From Siphonodentalium dalli (taxonomy: Eukaryota > Mollusca > Scaphopoda > Gadilida > Siphonodentaliidae): a DNA stretch of 64,000 nucleotides. The position numbers were made by a program, and so were the translations under genes. Shown piece by piece: positions 35,270-46,667 of this stretch; the stretch's first letter is position 1, and the number at the start of each line of letters is the position of its first letter. The notes below the pieces were generated by a model that searched no databases, was not told where the DNA came from, and worked only from the letters and a program-made list of their open reading frames with translations. The stretch spans positions 250,119,582 through 250,183,581 of the forward strand of contig CP136061.1 of assembly GCA_032622095.1 (NCBI GenBank), given 5' to 3'.

Positions 35270-35539
35270 TGTACAGTACCTCTTTAATTATTGGGAATCA
35301 AGGAACTACTCATCAATGAGTATACAGTTATCAAAGGGTCAGGAATATAATAATATGTGGGATAGCATCACTCAATTCACCTTCTGGGAACCTCATTCTG
35401 CAAATGTCAGACACAGTGTTGACCACCATGTGTCCATTCTTTTATTGGAAATTTATGGCCTTCAGAGTGAGAATGCATCTGTGAACTTTGGATCTCTGTA
35501 TCTTAGTTGGTGTATATCATGTTTTATTAATCTGTTGTA
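35270..35539. other. mostly unassigned; M and D fragments
   Basis: A D-like fragment AACTACTCATCAATGAGTAT lies at ~35305 and an M right-end fragment at ~35355-35421. The rest is unassigned. Confidence 0.55.
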
Positions 35540-35744
35540 CAGTAATGCCCTAATTAATCGACTCCTTAACCACAGCATAATTATGGGTAATTTTTCAGTT
35601 GGAAATATGGCTTGTTGCCATTCATCGGAAAGCTCTCAGTGAGAGCTTTCCGATGAATGGCAACAAGCCATATTTCTGACTAAATCCTGAAAATTACCCA
35701 TAATTATGATGTGGTTAAGGAGTCGATAATTTAGGGCATTACTG
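35540..35744. mobile_element. P-family palindromic MITE
   Basis: TA-flanked, CAGTAATGCCCTAATTAAT to GGGCATTACTG, 205 bp. Confidence 0.9.
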
Positions 35745-35769
35745 TATGATATGAATGATCTTTGTTGTA

Positions 35770-35950
35770 TTCTTGAACCACGATGGGATGAAATAAAAAC
35801 AGATATACAAGAGTAGAATGATTCTTATTCATTGGTGGGAAATATTCAGATAATAAGTTCAACTAGGGTCGTTTGTTCAACTTATTTGTTGGAACATTTC
35901 CTAAGGAAGATGCTCATCAATGAGTACTTAATATACAAAGGGTTGGCGTC
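35770..35950. mobile_element. degraded TTAA-family D copy
   Basis: TTCTTATTCATTGGTGGGAA, CAGATAATAAGTTCAAC, AACATTTCCTAAGGAAGATG and GAGTACTTAATATACAAAGG in D order. Confidence 0.65.
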
Positions 35951-36240
35951 CGATTTAACATGGATTCAAAATCAGCAATGGTGTTTATTTGTCTCTGGTA
36001 AAACTGACCAATCAATTACGTCCATGCGGGGTTAAAGGTGGTCTTTCTCTTGCATTGGCAAGTTTTATATAGTTTCCTGCCAAAGTCCAGGGTATAAAAT
36101 AATTAACATGAATCGATATGTTAGCGCTCATCACTGTATCATCATCATTTTAGATCGGGTGTGAATGAACTTCAGTATATTCATGACTGAGATGAAGTCC
36201 CTATTCAATAAGCTTTGTCCAGTCATCATAGACTGGATTA
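35951..36240. other. unassigned sequence
   Basis: No supportable feature. Confidence 0.45.
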
Positions 36241-36474
36241 TTAACACTTCCATGACTGGAACTTCCTGAAATTTTGAGAAAAAACCCTGTGCCAATGCAT
36301 TCTCTTATATATGTATATGCGAGTCTCCCACAGGGAGCCTTGCATATACAAGAGAATACAATGGCTAACAATATTTACCTTGACATTTTAAGCCAGTGCA
36401 TTCTCTTATATATGCTAGGCCCCCTATGGATCTTTAATGCTGCACCAGTGCAGCTGCTGGCATGAAAGGGTTAA
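36241..36474. mobile_element. TTAA-family C element
   Basis: TTAACACTTCCATGACTGG to GGCATGAAAGGGTTAA, with TTAA at both ends. It holds the GTGCCAATGCATTCTCTTAT hairpin with a CTCCC...GGGAG loop stem in place of the CGACC...GGTCG of families A and B. Confidence 0.82.
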
Positions 36475-36659
36475 AGACATATTTCAAATTAAGCGACCTC
36501 AGAAAAGTAATAAACCTCTGTGAATTAAAAGCAACTTGTTAATATTACTTTAGCTGAGAACAGAAAAGTCATGATGTTTGTGTACCTAATTTCTCAAACA
36601 AAACAAAAACAATTACAAGGTATGTTTTAGGAGATCAGAAATAGATAGTAATTGAAGTA

Positions 36660-36863
36660 CAGTAATGCCCTAAATAATCAACTACTTAACCACAGCAGAA
36701 TTATGGGTAATATTTCAGGATTTAGTCGGAAATATGGCTTGTTGCCATTCATTGGAAAGCTCTCAGTGAGATGAATGGCAACAAGCCATATTTCCGACTA
36801 AATCCTGAAAAATTACCCATAATTCTGCTGTGGTTAAGGAGTCGATTATTTATGGCATTACGG
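36660..36863. mobile_element. P-family palindromic MITE
   Basis: TA-flanked 204-bp copy with a shortened centre (CTCTCAGTGAGATGAATGG). Confidence 0.9.
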
Positions 36864-37136
36864 TACCAGAAGCTACCAGTATATAGCGAATGGACCATTG
36901 AATATCATTGTCTTGATTACTTGATTAATGTACTTTAGCTGAGAACAGAAAAGTCATCATGTTGGCTAATGTACCTAAATCTCTCAAACGAGAAAACCAA
37001 TTACGGAGTCTGTTTTATGGGACAAGGTTTACAGTAAATAGACTATTGATGTACACCTATCATCCTCTCTAAACATTATTACATGTACATATAGAGGTTA
37101 CAGTATATAGTTTCCTGAAGTACATCTAACATCCAC
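36864..37136. other. unassigned sequence
   Basis: GCTGAGAACAGAAAAGTCAT recurs from ~36552; otherwise nothing supportable. Confidence 0.5.
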
Positions 37137-37371
37137 TTAAAACATTTCTAATCTAAATGGATTCTCCCAATCAGTCATGAAAGTATGCATTGGAAGGGTC
37201 TATTATTCATTTGGAGGGAGATTAAAAATGTGAGCAGATGACAGCCAGACAAAATAATAACACAAGTGCAGAAGAATTCATAATCAATTTGGTGGGTAAT
37301 GTTAAACTTATTTATCTGAAAATTTCCTAAGGTAACTACTCGTCAATGAGTATTTATTATAGAAGGGTTAA
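37137..37371. mobile_element. TTAA-family D element, compact complete copy
   Basis: TTAAAACATTTCTAATCTAAA...GGAAGGGTCTATTATTCATT...GAGTATTTATTATAGAAGGGTTAA with TTAA at both ends, 235 bp. Its right half is the founding unit of the composite array that follows. Confidence 0.8.
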
Positions 37372-40243
37372 GCATCATTGCATGTACAGTAATGGCCTAA
37401 ATAATCGACTGAGAGCTTTCCGATGAATGGCAACAAGCCATATTTCAGACTAAATCCTGAAAAATTTCCCATAATTATGCTGTGGTTAAGGAGTTGATTA
37501 TTTAGGGGATTACTGTATACATTAATGTGAATGGCAACAAGCCATATTTCGGACTAAATCCTGAAAAATTACCCATAATTATGCTGTGGTTAAGGAGTTG
37601 ATTATTTAGGGCATTACATGTACATGTAGATGTTGTATAGACACGGTGCGTTTCCTGAAGTACATCTATTATCTTTATACTTTAACACGGTGCCAATCAT
37701 TCGTGGGTAATGTTAAACTTATTTATCTGAAAATTTCCTAAGGTAACTACTCGTCAATGAGTATTTAGTACAGAAGGGTTAAGCGTCATTGCATGTACAG
37801 TAATGCCCTAAATAATCGACAGAGCTTTCCGATGAATGGCAACAAGCCATATTTCAGACTAAATCCTGAAAAATTACCCATAATTATGCTGTGGTTAAGG
37901 AGTCGATTATTTAGGGCATTACATGTACATGTAGATGTTGTATAGACACGGTGCGTTTCCTGAAGTACATCTATTATCTTTATACTTTAACACGGTGCCA
38001 ATCATTCGTGGGTAATGTTAAACTTATTTATCTGAAAATTTCCTAAGGTAACTACTCGTCAATGAGTATTTATTATAGAAGGGTTAAGCATCATTGCATG
38101 TACAGTAATGGCCTAAATAATCGACTGAGAGCTTTCCGATGAATGGCAACAAGCCATATTTCAGACTAAATCCTGAAAAATTTCCCATAATTATGCTGTG
38201 GTTAAGAAGTTGATTATTTAGGGGATTACTGTATACATTAATGTGAATGGCAACAAGCCATATTTCGGACTAAATCCTGAAAAATTAACCATAATTATGC
38301 TGTGGTTAAGGAGTTGATTATTTAGGGCATTACATGTACATGTAGATGTTGTATAGACACGGTGCGTTTCCTGAAGTACATCTATTATCTTTATACTTTA
38401 ACACGGTGCCAATCATTCGTGGGTAATGTTAAACTTATTTATCTGAAAATTTCCTAAGGTAACTACTCGTCAATGAGTATTTAGTACAGAAGGGTTAAGC
38501 GTCATTGCATGTACAGTAATGCCCTAAATAATCGACAGAGCTTTCCGATGAATGGCAACAAGCCATATTTCAGACTAAATCCTGAAAAATTACCCATAAT
38601 TCTGCTGTGGTTAAGGAGTCGATTATTTAGGGGATTACTGTATACATTAATGTGAATGGCAACAAGCCATATTTCAGACTAAATCCTCAAAAATTACCCA
38701 TAATTATGCTGTGGTTAAGGAGTCGATTATTTAGGGCATTACATGTAGATGTAGATGTTGTATAGACACGGTGCGTTTCCTGAAGTACATCTATTATCTT
38801 TATACTTTAACACGGTGCCAATCATTCGTGGGTAATGTTAAACTTATTTATCTGAAAATTTCCTAAGGTAACTACTCGTCAATGAGTATTTAGTACAGAA
38901 GGGTTAAGCGTCATTGCATGTACAGTAATGCCCTAAATAATCGACAGAGCTTTCCGATGAATGGCAACAAGCCATATTTCAGACTAAATCCTGAAAAATT
39001 ACCCATAATTCTGCTGTGGTTAAGGAGTCGATTATTTAGGGGATTACTGTATACATTAATGTGAATGGCAACAAGCCATATTTCAGACTAAATCCTCAAA
39101 AATTACCCATAATTATGCTGTGGTTAAGGAGTCGATTATTTAGGGCATTACATGTAGATGTAGATGTTGTATAGACACGGTGCGTTTCCTGAAGTACATC
39201 TATTATCTTTATACTTTAACACGGTGCCAATCATTCGTGGGTAATGTTAAACTTATTTATCTGAAAATTTCCTAAGGTAACTACTCGTCAATGAGTATTT
39301 AGTACAGAAGGGTTAAGCATCATTACATGTACAGTAATGCCCTAAATAATCGACTGAGAGCTTTCCGATGAATGGCAACAAGCCATATTTCAGACTAAAT
39401 CCTGAAAAATTTCCCATAATTATGCTGTGGTTAAGGAGTCGATTATTTAGGGGATTACTGTATACATTACTGTGAATGGCAACAAGCCATATTTCGGACT
39501 AAATCCTGAAAAATTACCCATAATTATGCTGTGGTTAAGGAGTCGATTATTTAGGGGATTACTGTATACATTAATGTGAATGTCAACAAGCCATATTTCG
39601 GACTAAATCCTGAAAAATTACCCATAATTATGCTGTGGTTAAGGAGTTGATTATTTAGGGCATTACATGTACATGTAGATGTTGTATAGACACGGTGCGT
39701 TTCCTGAAGTACATCTATTATCTTTATACTTTAACACGGTGCCAATCATTCGTGGGTAATGTTAAACTTATTTATCTGAAAATTTCCTAAGGTAACTACT
39801 CGTCAATGAGTATTTAGTACAGAAGGGTTAAGCGTCATTGCATGTACAGTAATGCCCTAAATAATCGACAGAGCTTTCCGATGAATGGCAACAAGTCATA
39901 TTTCAGACTAAATCCTGAAAAATTTCCCATAATTATGCTGTGGTTAAGAAGTCGATTATTTAGGGGATTACTGTATACATTACTGTGAATGGCAACAAGC
40001 CATATTTCGGACTAAATCCTGAAAAATTACCCATAATTATGCTGTGGTTAAGGAGTCGATTATTTAGGGGATTACTGTATACATTAATGTGAATGGCAAC
40101 AAGCCATATTTCGGACTAAATCCTGAAAAATTACCCATAATTATGCTGTGGTTAAGGAGTTGATTATTTAGGGCATTACATGTACATGTAGATGTTGTGT
40201 AGACACGGTGCGTTTCCTGAAGTACATCTATTATCTTTATACT
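37290..40243. repeat. composite satellite built from D and P elements
   Basis: Each unit has: the D right end (TAATGTTAAACTTATTTATC...GAAGGGTTAAGC), an internally deleted P element (CAGTAATGCCCTAAATAAT joined to AGAGCTTTCC), extra ~105-bp P-half modules ending GATTACTGTATACATTAATG, and a spacer ACACGGTGCGTTTCCTGAAG. ACGGTGCCAATC recurs at 37687, 37992, 38403, 38812, 39221 and 39736, giving spacings of 305, 411, 409, 409 and 515 bp, i.e. one, two or three P-half modules per unit. Confidence 0.93.
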
Positions 40244-40632
40244 TTAACCCTTTACCCAACAAACCGGCCACAACCGGCCAAATAAAGCTTCAACAGCCTA
40301 AAATATCTTCGGTCTGTCTCAATAGAACCATACAAATATGGATATCATTGGAACCGGCTCCTTGACCACATTGTGATAGTTACAGTTATGCCCTGTGCCA
40401 ATGCATTCTCTTATATATGCGAGTCGACCATAGGTCGCCTCGCATATATAAGAGAATGCATTGGCCTAAAAAAAACACTTTTTACCATTTTTTCTTACAT
40501 TCTTTAACAATTTTATAATTTTTAATGTGTTAAGCCAATGCATTCTCTTATATATGCGAGGCGACCTATGGTCGACTCGCATATATAAGAGAATGCATTG
40601 GCACAGGGTCGTTCTGTTGGGTAAAGGGTTAA
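40244..40632. mobile_element. TTAA-family A element with empty sites in the adjacent array
   Basis: Complete A element inserted in TATACTTTAACACGGTGCC of the array. Unoccupied copies of that site (for example ~37677-37695) have one TTAA; here TTAA is present on both sides. Confidence 0.95.
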
Positions 40633-41045
40633 CACGGTGCCAATCATTGTGATCTAGTCGGCTCATTGTATATCATAAGATGATTTCATTCAGATAGGCA
40701 GTGACTTCGTCTCCCTATAATTCGTTTCACATATTATATTCCGGCAAGAATATCCCAGGATTGCCTTTGAGCCGTTATCTCAGATTGCATCGCTGCATAC
40801 TTGCATGCATAAAGTACCTCAATCTGGCTGGAAAGTTAGATCGGAGCTGATAAATGATTAAACATCTAAAAGACTGATGATATTAGAAGGGAGCTCTTTC
40901 TTGTTGGCACGCTGTATGATATGCCCATGTCGATGCAATGTTTTCTGAAAAATTAATTAATAATAATTATTATTAATTAGCTCTATTATAAAAATGATAT
41001 ATCTGCTAGCTTCTTCTAAGGCATACTATAATACATCATTATTAA
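40633..41045. other. unassigned sequence
   Basis: A short ATTAATTAATAATAATTATT palindrome near 40952. Nothing else supportable. Confidence 0.45.
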
Positions 41046-41120
41046 CCTGGATCAAAGGGACTCAGTTGGAAAGGTGCTCAAGGCCATCATAAAGTTGTAC
41101 AACTATCCTGGATCGATTCC
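41046..41120 (+). other. tRNA-derived SINE head (possible)
   Basis: GGGACTCAGTTGGAAAGGTG resembles an A-box and CCTGGATCGATTCCTTG a B-box (GGTTCRANNCC-like), about 54 bp apart. The sequence around the B-box (GCCATCATAAAGTTGTACAA) recurs at 42615, where the B-box has become a tandem array. Confidence 0.5.
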
Positions 41121-41609
41121 TTGCAAGTAAAGGTCGAAAAGTCGGTGTTCATAAAATTAGTTTGGCACGGGTTAGCAACTTGCAACTGATGAAGATCTTA
41201 TTGGCTTTGTCTCTTTTTCCTTCATTTATAAATTAAAAATTTTAACTTTTGGGTTTTATTAATTGAGATATTTTGGTGCGTACGTTCAAAATTCTTTTCC
41301 AATTTTTTTTAAACCGCTCCGAGCCACTGCTCGCTGCCCTAAATTTATGACAAATGAACGAAGAATCAGGTACATGTATCTGGACAAAAATGGGTAACTG
41401 TTCCTTTATTTCGCCCCCCTATTTCCATATGCTTTCCATATTTCCTCTTCTTTCTCTTGTCATCCATACATTTGGTACCAACTTCACTTTGTGATTATTA
41501 AAATGTTATATGACTAATTGGTTTCAGGCCATTTTTCTTTCAGCTTATCCTTATATGACATATAAAAAAGCTTTCGAGTCTGAACCAGCATTTCATTATG
41601 ACTTTTGAC
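41121..41609. other. unassigned sequence
   Basis: No supportable feature. Confidence 0.45.
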
Positions 41610-42132
41610 TGTCATCCCGGGATGTTAGGTGTGATTTTACTGTCATCCCGGGATGTTAGGTGTGACTTTACTGTCATCCCGGGATGTTAGGTGTGACTTT
41701 ACTGTCATCCCGGGATGTTAGGTGTGATTTTACTGTCATCCCGGGATGTTAGGTGTGATTTTACTGTCATCCCGGGATCCTAGGTGTGATTTTACTGTCA
41801 TCTCAGGATGTTAGGTGTGATTTTACAGTCATCCCGGGATGTTAGGTGTGATTTTACTGTCATCCCGGGATCCTAGGTGTGATTTTACTGTCATCCCGGG
41901 ATGTTAGGTGTGATTTTACTGTCATCCCGGGATACTAGGTGTGAGTTTACTGTCATCCCGGGATGTTAGGTGTGATTTGACTGTCATCCCGGGATGTTAG
42001 GTGTGATTTTACTGTCATCCCGGGATGTTAGGTGTGATTTTACTGTCATCCCGGGATACTAGGTGTGAGTTTACTGTCATCCCGGGATGTTAGGTGTTAT
42101 TTGACTGTCATCCCGGGATGTTAGGTGTGAAT
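41610..42132. repeat. 31-bp array, about 17 units
   Basis: Unit TGTCATCCCGGGATGTTAGG + TGTGATTTTAC. Each carries the palindrome CATCCCGGGATG; variants read GGGATCCTAGG or GGGATACTAGG. Confidence 0.97.
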
Positions 42133-42148
42133 TTCGCTAACCCTACAT

Positions 42149-42603
42149 GATGTGTTACCTGGTCAGACACCCACTTACCACTTATTGGTTACCGATGTGT
42201 TACCTGGTCAGACACCCACTTACCACTTATTGGTTACCGATGTGTTACCTGGTCAGACACCCACTTACCACTTATTGGTTACCGATGTGTTACCTGGTCA
42301 GACACCCACTTACCACTTATTGGTTACCGATGTGTTACCTGGTCAGACACCCACTTACCACTTATTGGTTACCGATGTGTTACCTGGTCAGACACCCACT
42401 TACCACTTATTGGTTACCGATGTGTTACCTGGTCAGACACCCACTTACCACTTATTGGTTACCGATGTGTTACCTGGTCAGACACCCACTTACCACTTAT
42501 TGGTTACCTACATGATGTGTTACCTGGTCAGACACCCACTTACCACTTATTGGTTACCGATGTGTTACCTGGTCAGACACCCACTTACCACTTATTGGTT
42601 ACC
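42149..42603. repeat. 45-bp array, 10 units
   Basis: Eight essentially identical units GATGTGTTACCTGGTCAGAC...CACTTATTGGTTACC, then a TACAT insert, then two more. The same TACAT precedes the first unit. The period is divisible by 3, so it reads as a 15-residue repeat, but nothing supports translation. Confidence 0.97.
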
Positions 42604-42635
42604 TATAAAACTAGGCCATCATAAAGTTGTACAAT

Positions 42636-43077
42636 GATCCTGGATCGATTCCTGATGGGTGTGACTTGTGATCCTGGATCGATTCCTGATGGGTGTGACT
42701 TGTGATCCTGGATCGATTCCTGATGGGTGTGACTTGTGATCCTGGATCGATTCCTGATGGGTGTGACTTGTGATCCTGGATCGATTCCTGATGGGTGTGA
42801 CTTGTGATCCTGGATCGATTCCTGATGGGTGTGACTTGTGATCCTGGATCGATTCCTGATGGGTGTGACTTGTGATCCTGGATCGATTCCTGATGGGTGT
42901 AACTTGTGATCCTGGATCGATTCCTGATGGGTGTAACTTGTGATCCTGGATCGATTCCTGATGGGTGTGACTTGTGATCCTGGATCGATTCCTGATGGGT
43001 GTGACTTGTGATCCTGGATCGATTCCTGATGGGTGTGACTTGTGATCCTGGATCGATTCCTGATGGGTGTGACTTGT
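42636..43077. repeat. 34-bp array carrying a B-box-like core, 13 units
   Basis: Exactly 13 units of GATCCTGGATCGATTCCTGA + TGGGTGTGACTTGT, with rare GTGTAACTT variants. Open in all three minus-strand frames because 34 is not divisible by 3. The core GGATCGATTCC resembles a Pol III B-box. Confidence 0.97.
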
Positions 43078-43355
43078 GATCCATGCAAAAGCAAGGTAAC
43101 CTGGTGTATACTTCATGGCTAGAAGTTGCCAAATGCTATCAGTGTCGGATCGATTCCTGATGGGTGTGACTTGTGATCCATGCAAAAGCAAGGTAACCTG
43201 GTGTGTACTTCATGGCTAGAAGTTGCCAAATGCTATCAGTGTCGGATCGATTCCTGATGGGTGTGACTTGTGATCCATGCAAAAGCAAGGTAACCTGGTG
43301 TATACTTCATGGCTAGAAGTTGCCAAATGCTATCAGTGTCGGATCGATTCCTGAT
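43078..43355. repeat. 97-bp array, left part
   Basis: Units start GATCCATGCAAAAGCAAGG at 43078, 43175 and 43272. The 97-bp unit is the 34-bp unit with about 63 extra bp between GATCC and GGATCG. The third unit is broken at 43356. Confidence 0.95.
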
Positions 43356-43805
43356 GGTTAGAAGGAACTAAATAAGTAGAATTACGTCCCTTTCGTTTTT
43401 ACAGGGTATCTCGAATACGAGTTAAAAAAATTCTGGCGCGCGATTGGCGTATAATATGTCAAATAATTTTTCAAATTCAAGAAATATAATACCCATAGCA
43501 TGTAAAAACGTGGGCGTTTCCTAGTCTGAAATGCGTCCGTGTCCAAACAATGGCGGGATATTGAGGCTGTGTATTGACTTTTGTCAGACTGTCAAATTCT
43601 GTGCAAAAAGTGGGGTAGTGTGGAAAACATATGCTGGTTTTCGAAAAAGGCGTGGCTCGAAAGGTACTCATATGTGCGTACAGATGCCGAAAGGGTTGGT
43701 CTTTACGAACGCATGCATCGTGCACTTCGGAACTCGAAAATTTAGCGTGGGCGTGGTCAAACGTTAACACTGTGGCCTATGGAAAACATTTAGTTCCTTC
43801 TAACC
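43356..43805. mobile_element. TIR element E, copy 1
   Basis: Perfect 18-bp inverted ends GGTTAGAAGGAACTAAAT. In the duplicated context (44693-44695, and 43806-43808 on the right) TAA flanks both sides, compatible with a PIF/Harbinger-type 3-bp duplication. Open frames of 78 and 97 codons overlap on opposite strands and match no family I know. Confidence 0.75.
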
Positions 43806-44695
43806 TAAAGCAGAAAAATCGAATTTTTCGTATTTCGGCCTATGATGGACAAACGTGGTGAAAAATCACATAATTGTGATCTGATTTGCGAAGCATACAT
43901 AGTTAGACATTACATTACACCAGAATTTGGATTTTATTGCCATTTTTCAGGAAGTGGGGAATATTTGCACCTAATAACCTTTGTGAGATTTTCACTTATT
44001 TATCGTGATTCTGTATCTGGTGTGCCACTTTAAGAGAGAAATCACCTCACATCGATATCTTTATCTATTTGTGGACATCTGACCATCAGCATAAACTTGA
44101 CGTCTCGAGTATTTTTAACCATCCAGCTGCCAACTTGTCGACCGTGTAGAAATTCCTATCTTTTCTGGTGCAGGGGGTGGGGTGTAAAAATCTAACTATT
44201 TATTCAGAAACCCGGACAATTTTTGTCAACTAAGCATATCATCTGAAACATGATTTGCACGTATTGTCTGTGCCGCTATATACATGTGCGTCATGCCCAT
44301 TAAAGGCATATTCTGTTAGTTTAATTACCAAATTTTACCAAAATTTCCACTTATTTTGAGACTTTTCCCAAATATGGCAAATCTCGGCATGACATGACCC
44401 CGAGGCACCCATAATTTTTTATGTTCAACTGCAGACGGTACTGATCTATTCCCAATTATTAGTTCTTTTATTTAGGAAGGGACGTTCCCATCATTTGCAA
44501 CGACATGGACACATTTCCACAAAAAAATCCACAGTAGATGAACCATCTTCAGATACAGTGGGGTTAAAATAACCATGATTGCTGGGGAACGAGAACAAAG
44601 AAATGTGTAAAATCAGTTTTATTTAGCATAGATATGACACAGCTTCACGCATAGGTAGTAGGGATTACATAGGTTCATGTTTGCACATCTCTTAA

Positions 44696-45145
44696 GGTTA
44701 GAAGGAACTAAATAAGTAGAATTACGTCCCTTTCGTTTTTACAGGGTATCTCGAATACGAGTTAAAAAAATTCTGGCGCGCGATTGGCGTATAATATGTC
44801 AAATAATTTTTCAAATTCAAGAAATATAATACCCATAGCATGTAAAAACGTGGGCGTTTCCTAGTCTGAAATGCGTCCGTGTCCAAACAATGGCGGGATA
44901 TTGAGGCTGTGTATTGACTTTTGTCAGACTGTCAAATTCTGTGCAAAAAGTGGGGTAGTGTGGAAAACATATGCTGGTTTTCGAAAAAGGCGTGGCTCGA
45001 AAGGTACTCATATGTGCGTACAGATGCCGAAAGGGTTGGTCTTTACGAACGCATGCATCGTGCACTTCGGAACTCGAAAATTTAGCGTGGGCGTGGTCAA
45101 ACGTTAACACTGTGGCCTATGGAAAACATTTAGTTCCTTCTAACC
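44696..45145. mobile_element. TIR element E, copy 2
   Basis: Essentially identical to copy 1; left flank TAA. Confidence 0.8.
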
Positions 45146-46035
45146 TAAAGCAGAAAAATCGAATTTTTCGTATTTCGGCCTATGATGGACAAACGTGGTG
45201 AAAAATCACATAATTGTGATCTGATTTGCGAAGCATACATAGTTAGACATTACATTACACCAGAATTTGGATTTTATTGCCATTTTTCAGGAAGTGGGGA
45301 ATATTTGCACCTAATAACCTTTGTGAGATTTTCACTTATTTATCGTGATTCTGTATCTGGTGTGCCACTTTAAGAGAGAAATCACCTCACATCGATATCT
45401 TTATCTATTTGTGGACATCTGACCATCAGCATAAACTTGACGTCTCGAGTATTTTTAACCATCCAGCTGCCAACTTGTCGACCGTGTAGAAATTCCTATC
45501 TTTTCTGGTGCAGGGGGTGGGGTGTAAAAATCTAACTATTTATTCAGAAACCCGGACAATTTTTGTCAACTAAGCATATCATCTGAAACATGATTTGCAC
45601 GTATTGTCTGTGCCGCTATATACATGTGCGTCATGCCCATTAAAGGCATATTCTGTTAGTTTAATTACCAAATTTTACCAAAATTTCCACTTATTTTGAG
45701 ACTTTTCCCAAATATGGCAAATCTCGGCATGACATGACCCCGAGGCACCCATAATTTTTTATGTTCAACTGCAGACGGTACTGATCAATTCCCAATTATT
45801 AGTTCTTTTATTTAGGAAGGGACGTTCCCATCATTTGCAACGACATGGACACATTTCCACAAAAAAATCCACAGTAGATGAACCATCTTCAGATACAGTG
45901 GGGTTAAAATAACCATGATTGCTGGGGAACGAGAACAAAGAAATGTGTAAAATCAGTTTTATTTAGCATAGATATGACACAGCTTCACGCATAGGTAGTA
46001 GGGATTACATAGGTTCATGTTTGCACATCTCTTAG

Positions 46036-46485
46036 GGTTAGAAGGAACTAAATAAGTAGAATTACGTCCCTTTCGTTTTTACAGGGTATCTCGAATACGA
46101 GTTAAAAAAATTCTGGCGCGCGATTGGCGTATAATATGTCAAATAATTTTTCAAATTCAAGAAATATAATACCCATAGCATGTAAAAACGTGGGCGTTTC
46201 CTAGTCTGAAATGCGTCCGTGTCCAAACAATGGCGGGATATTGAGGCTGTGTATTGACTTTTGTCAGACTGTCAAATTCTGTGCAAAAAGTGGGGTAGTG
46301 TGGAAAACATATGCTGGTTTTCGAAAAAGGCGTGGCTCGAAAGGTACTCATATGTGCGTACAGATGCCGAAAGGGTTGGTCTTTACGAACGCATGCATCG
46401 TGCACTTCGGAACTCGAAAATTTAGCGTGGGCGTGGTCAAACGTTAACACTGTGGCCTATGGAAAACATTTAGTTCCTTCTAACC
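46036..46485. mobile_element. TIR element E, copy 3
   Basis: Essentially identical to copies 1 and 2. It is followed by TAAAG and then the resumed 97-bp array. Confidence 0.8.
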
Positions 46486-46490
46486 TAAAG

Positions 46491-46667
46491 GGTGTGACTT
46501 GTGATCCATGCAAAAGCAAGGTAACCTGGTGTATACTTCATGGCTAGAAGTTGCCAAATGCTATCAGTGTCGGATCAATTCCTGATGGGTGTGACTTGTG
46601 ATCCATGCAAAAGCAAGGTAACCTGGTGTGTACTTCATGGCTAGAAGTTGCCAAATGCTATCAGTGT
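46491..46667. repeat. 97-bp array, right part
   Basis: Resumes at GGTGTGACTTGTGATCC; unit starts at 46503 and 46600. It ends where the M element begins. Confidence 0.93.

Larger units (their letters stand above)
43356..46490. repeat. 1,340-bp near-identical tandem amplification (E-x-E-x-E)
   Basis: Period exactly 1,340 bp (E starts at 43356, 44696 and 46036). The two long units differ at only a few bases (TGATCTATTC versus TGATCAATTC; CTTAAGG versus CTTAGGG). The block interrupts the 97-bp array between CGATTCCTGAT and GGTGTGACTTG. Its right edge stops 5 bp past the third E. Confidence 0.95.

Noticed and set aside
42147-43191. Open frames of 122-190 codons in both orientations
   Set aside because: Products of the 45-bp, 34-bp and 97-bp arrays; several frames are open at once.
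43477-43861. 97-, 78- and 76-codon frames repeated three times
   Set aside because: Repetition comes from the tandem amplification; overlapping frames lie on both strands, with no known domain and no start or splice context.
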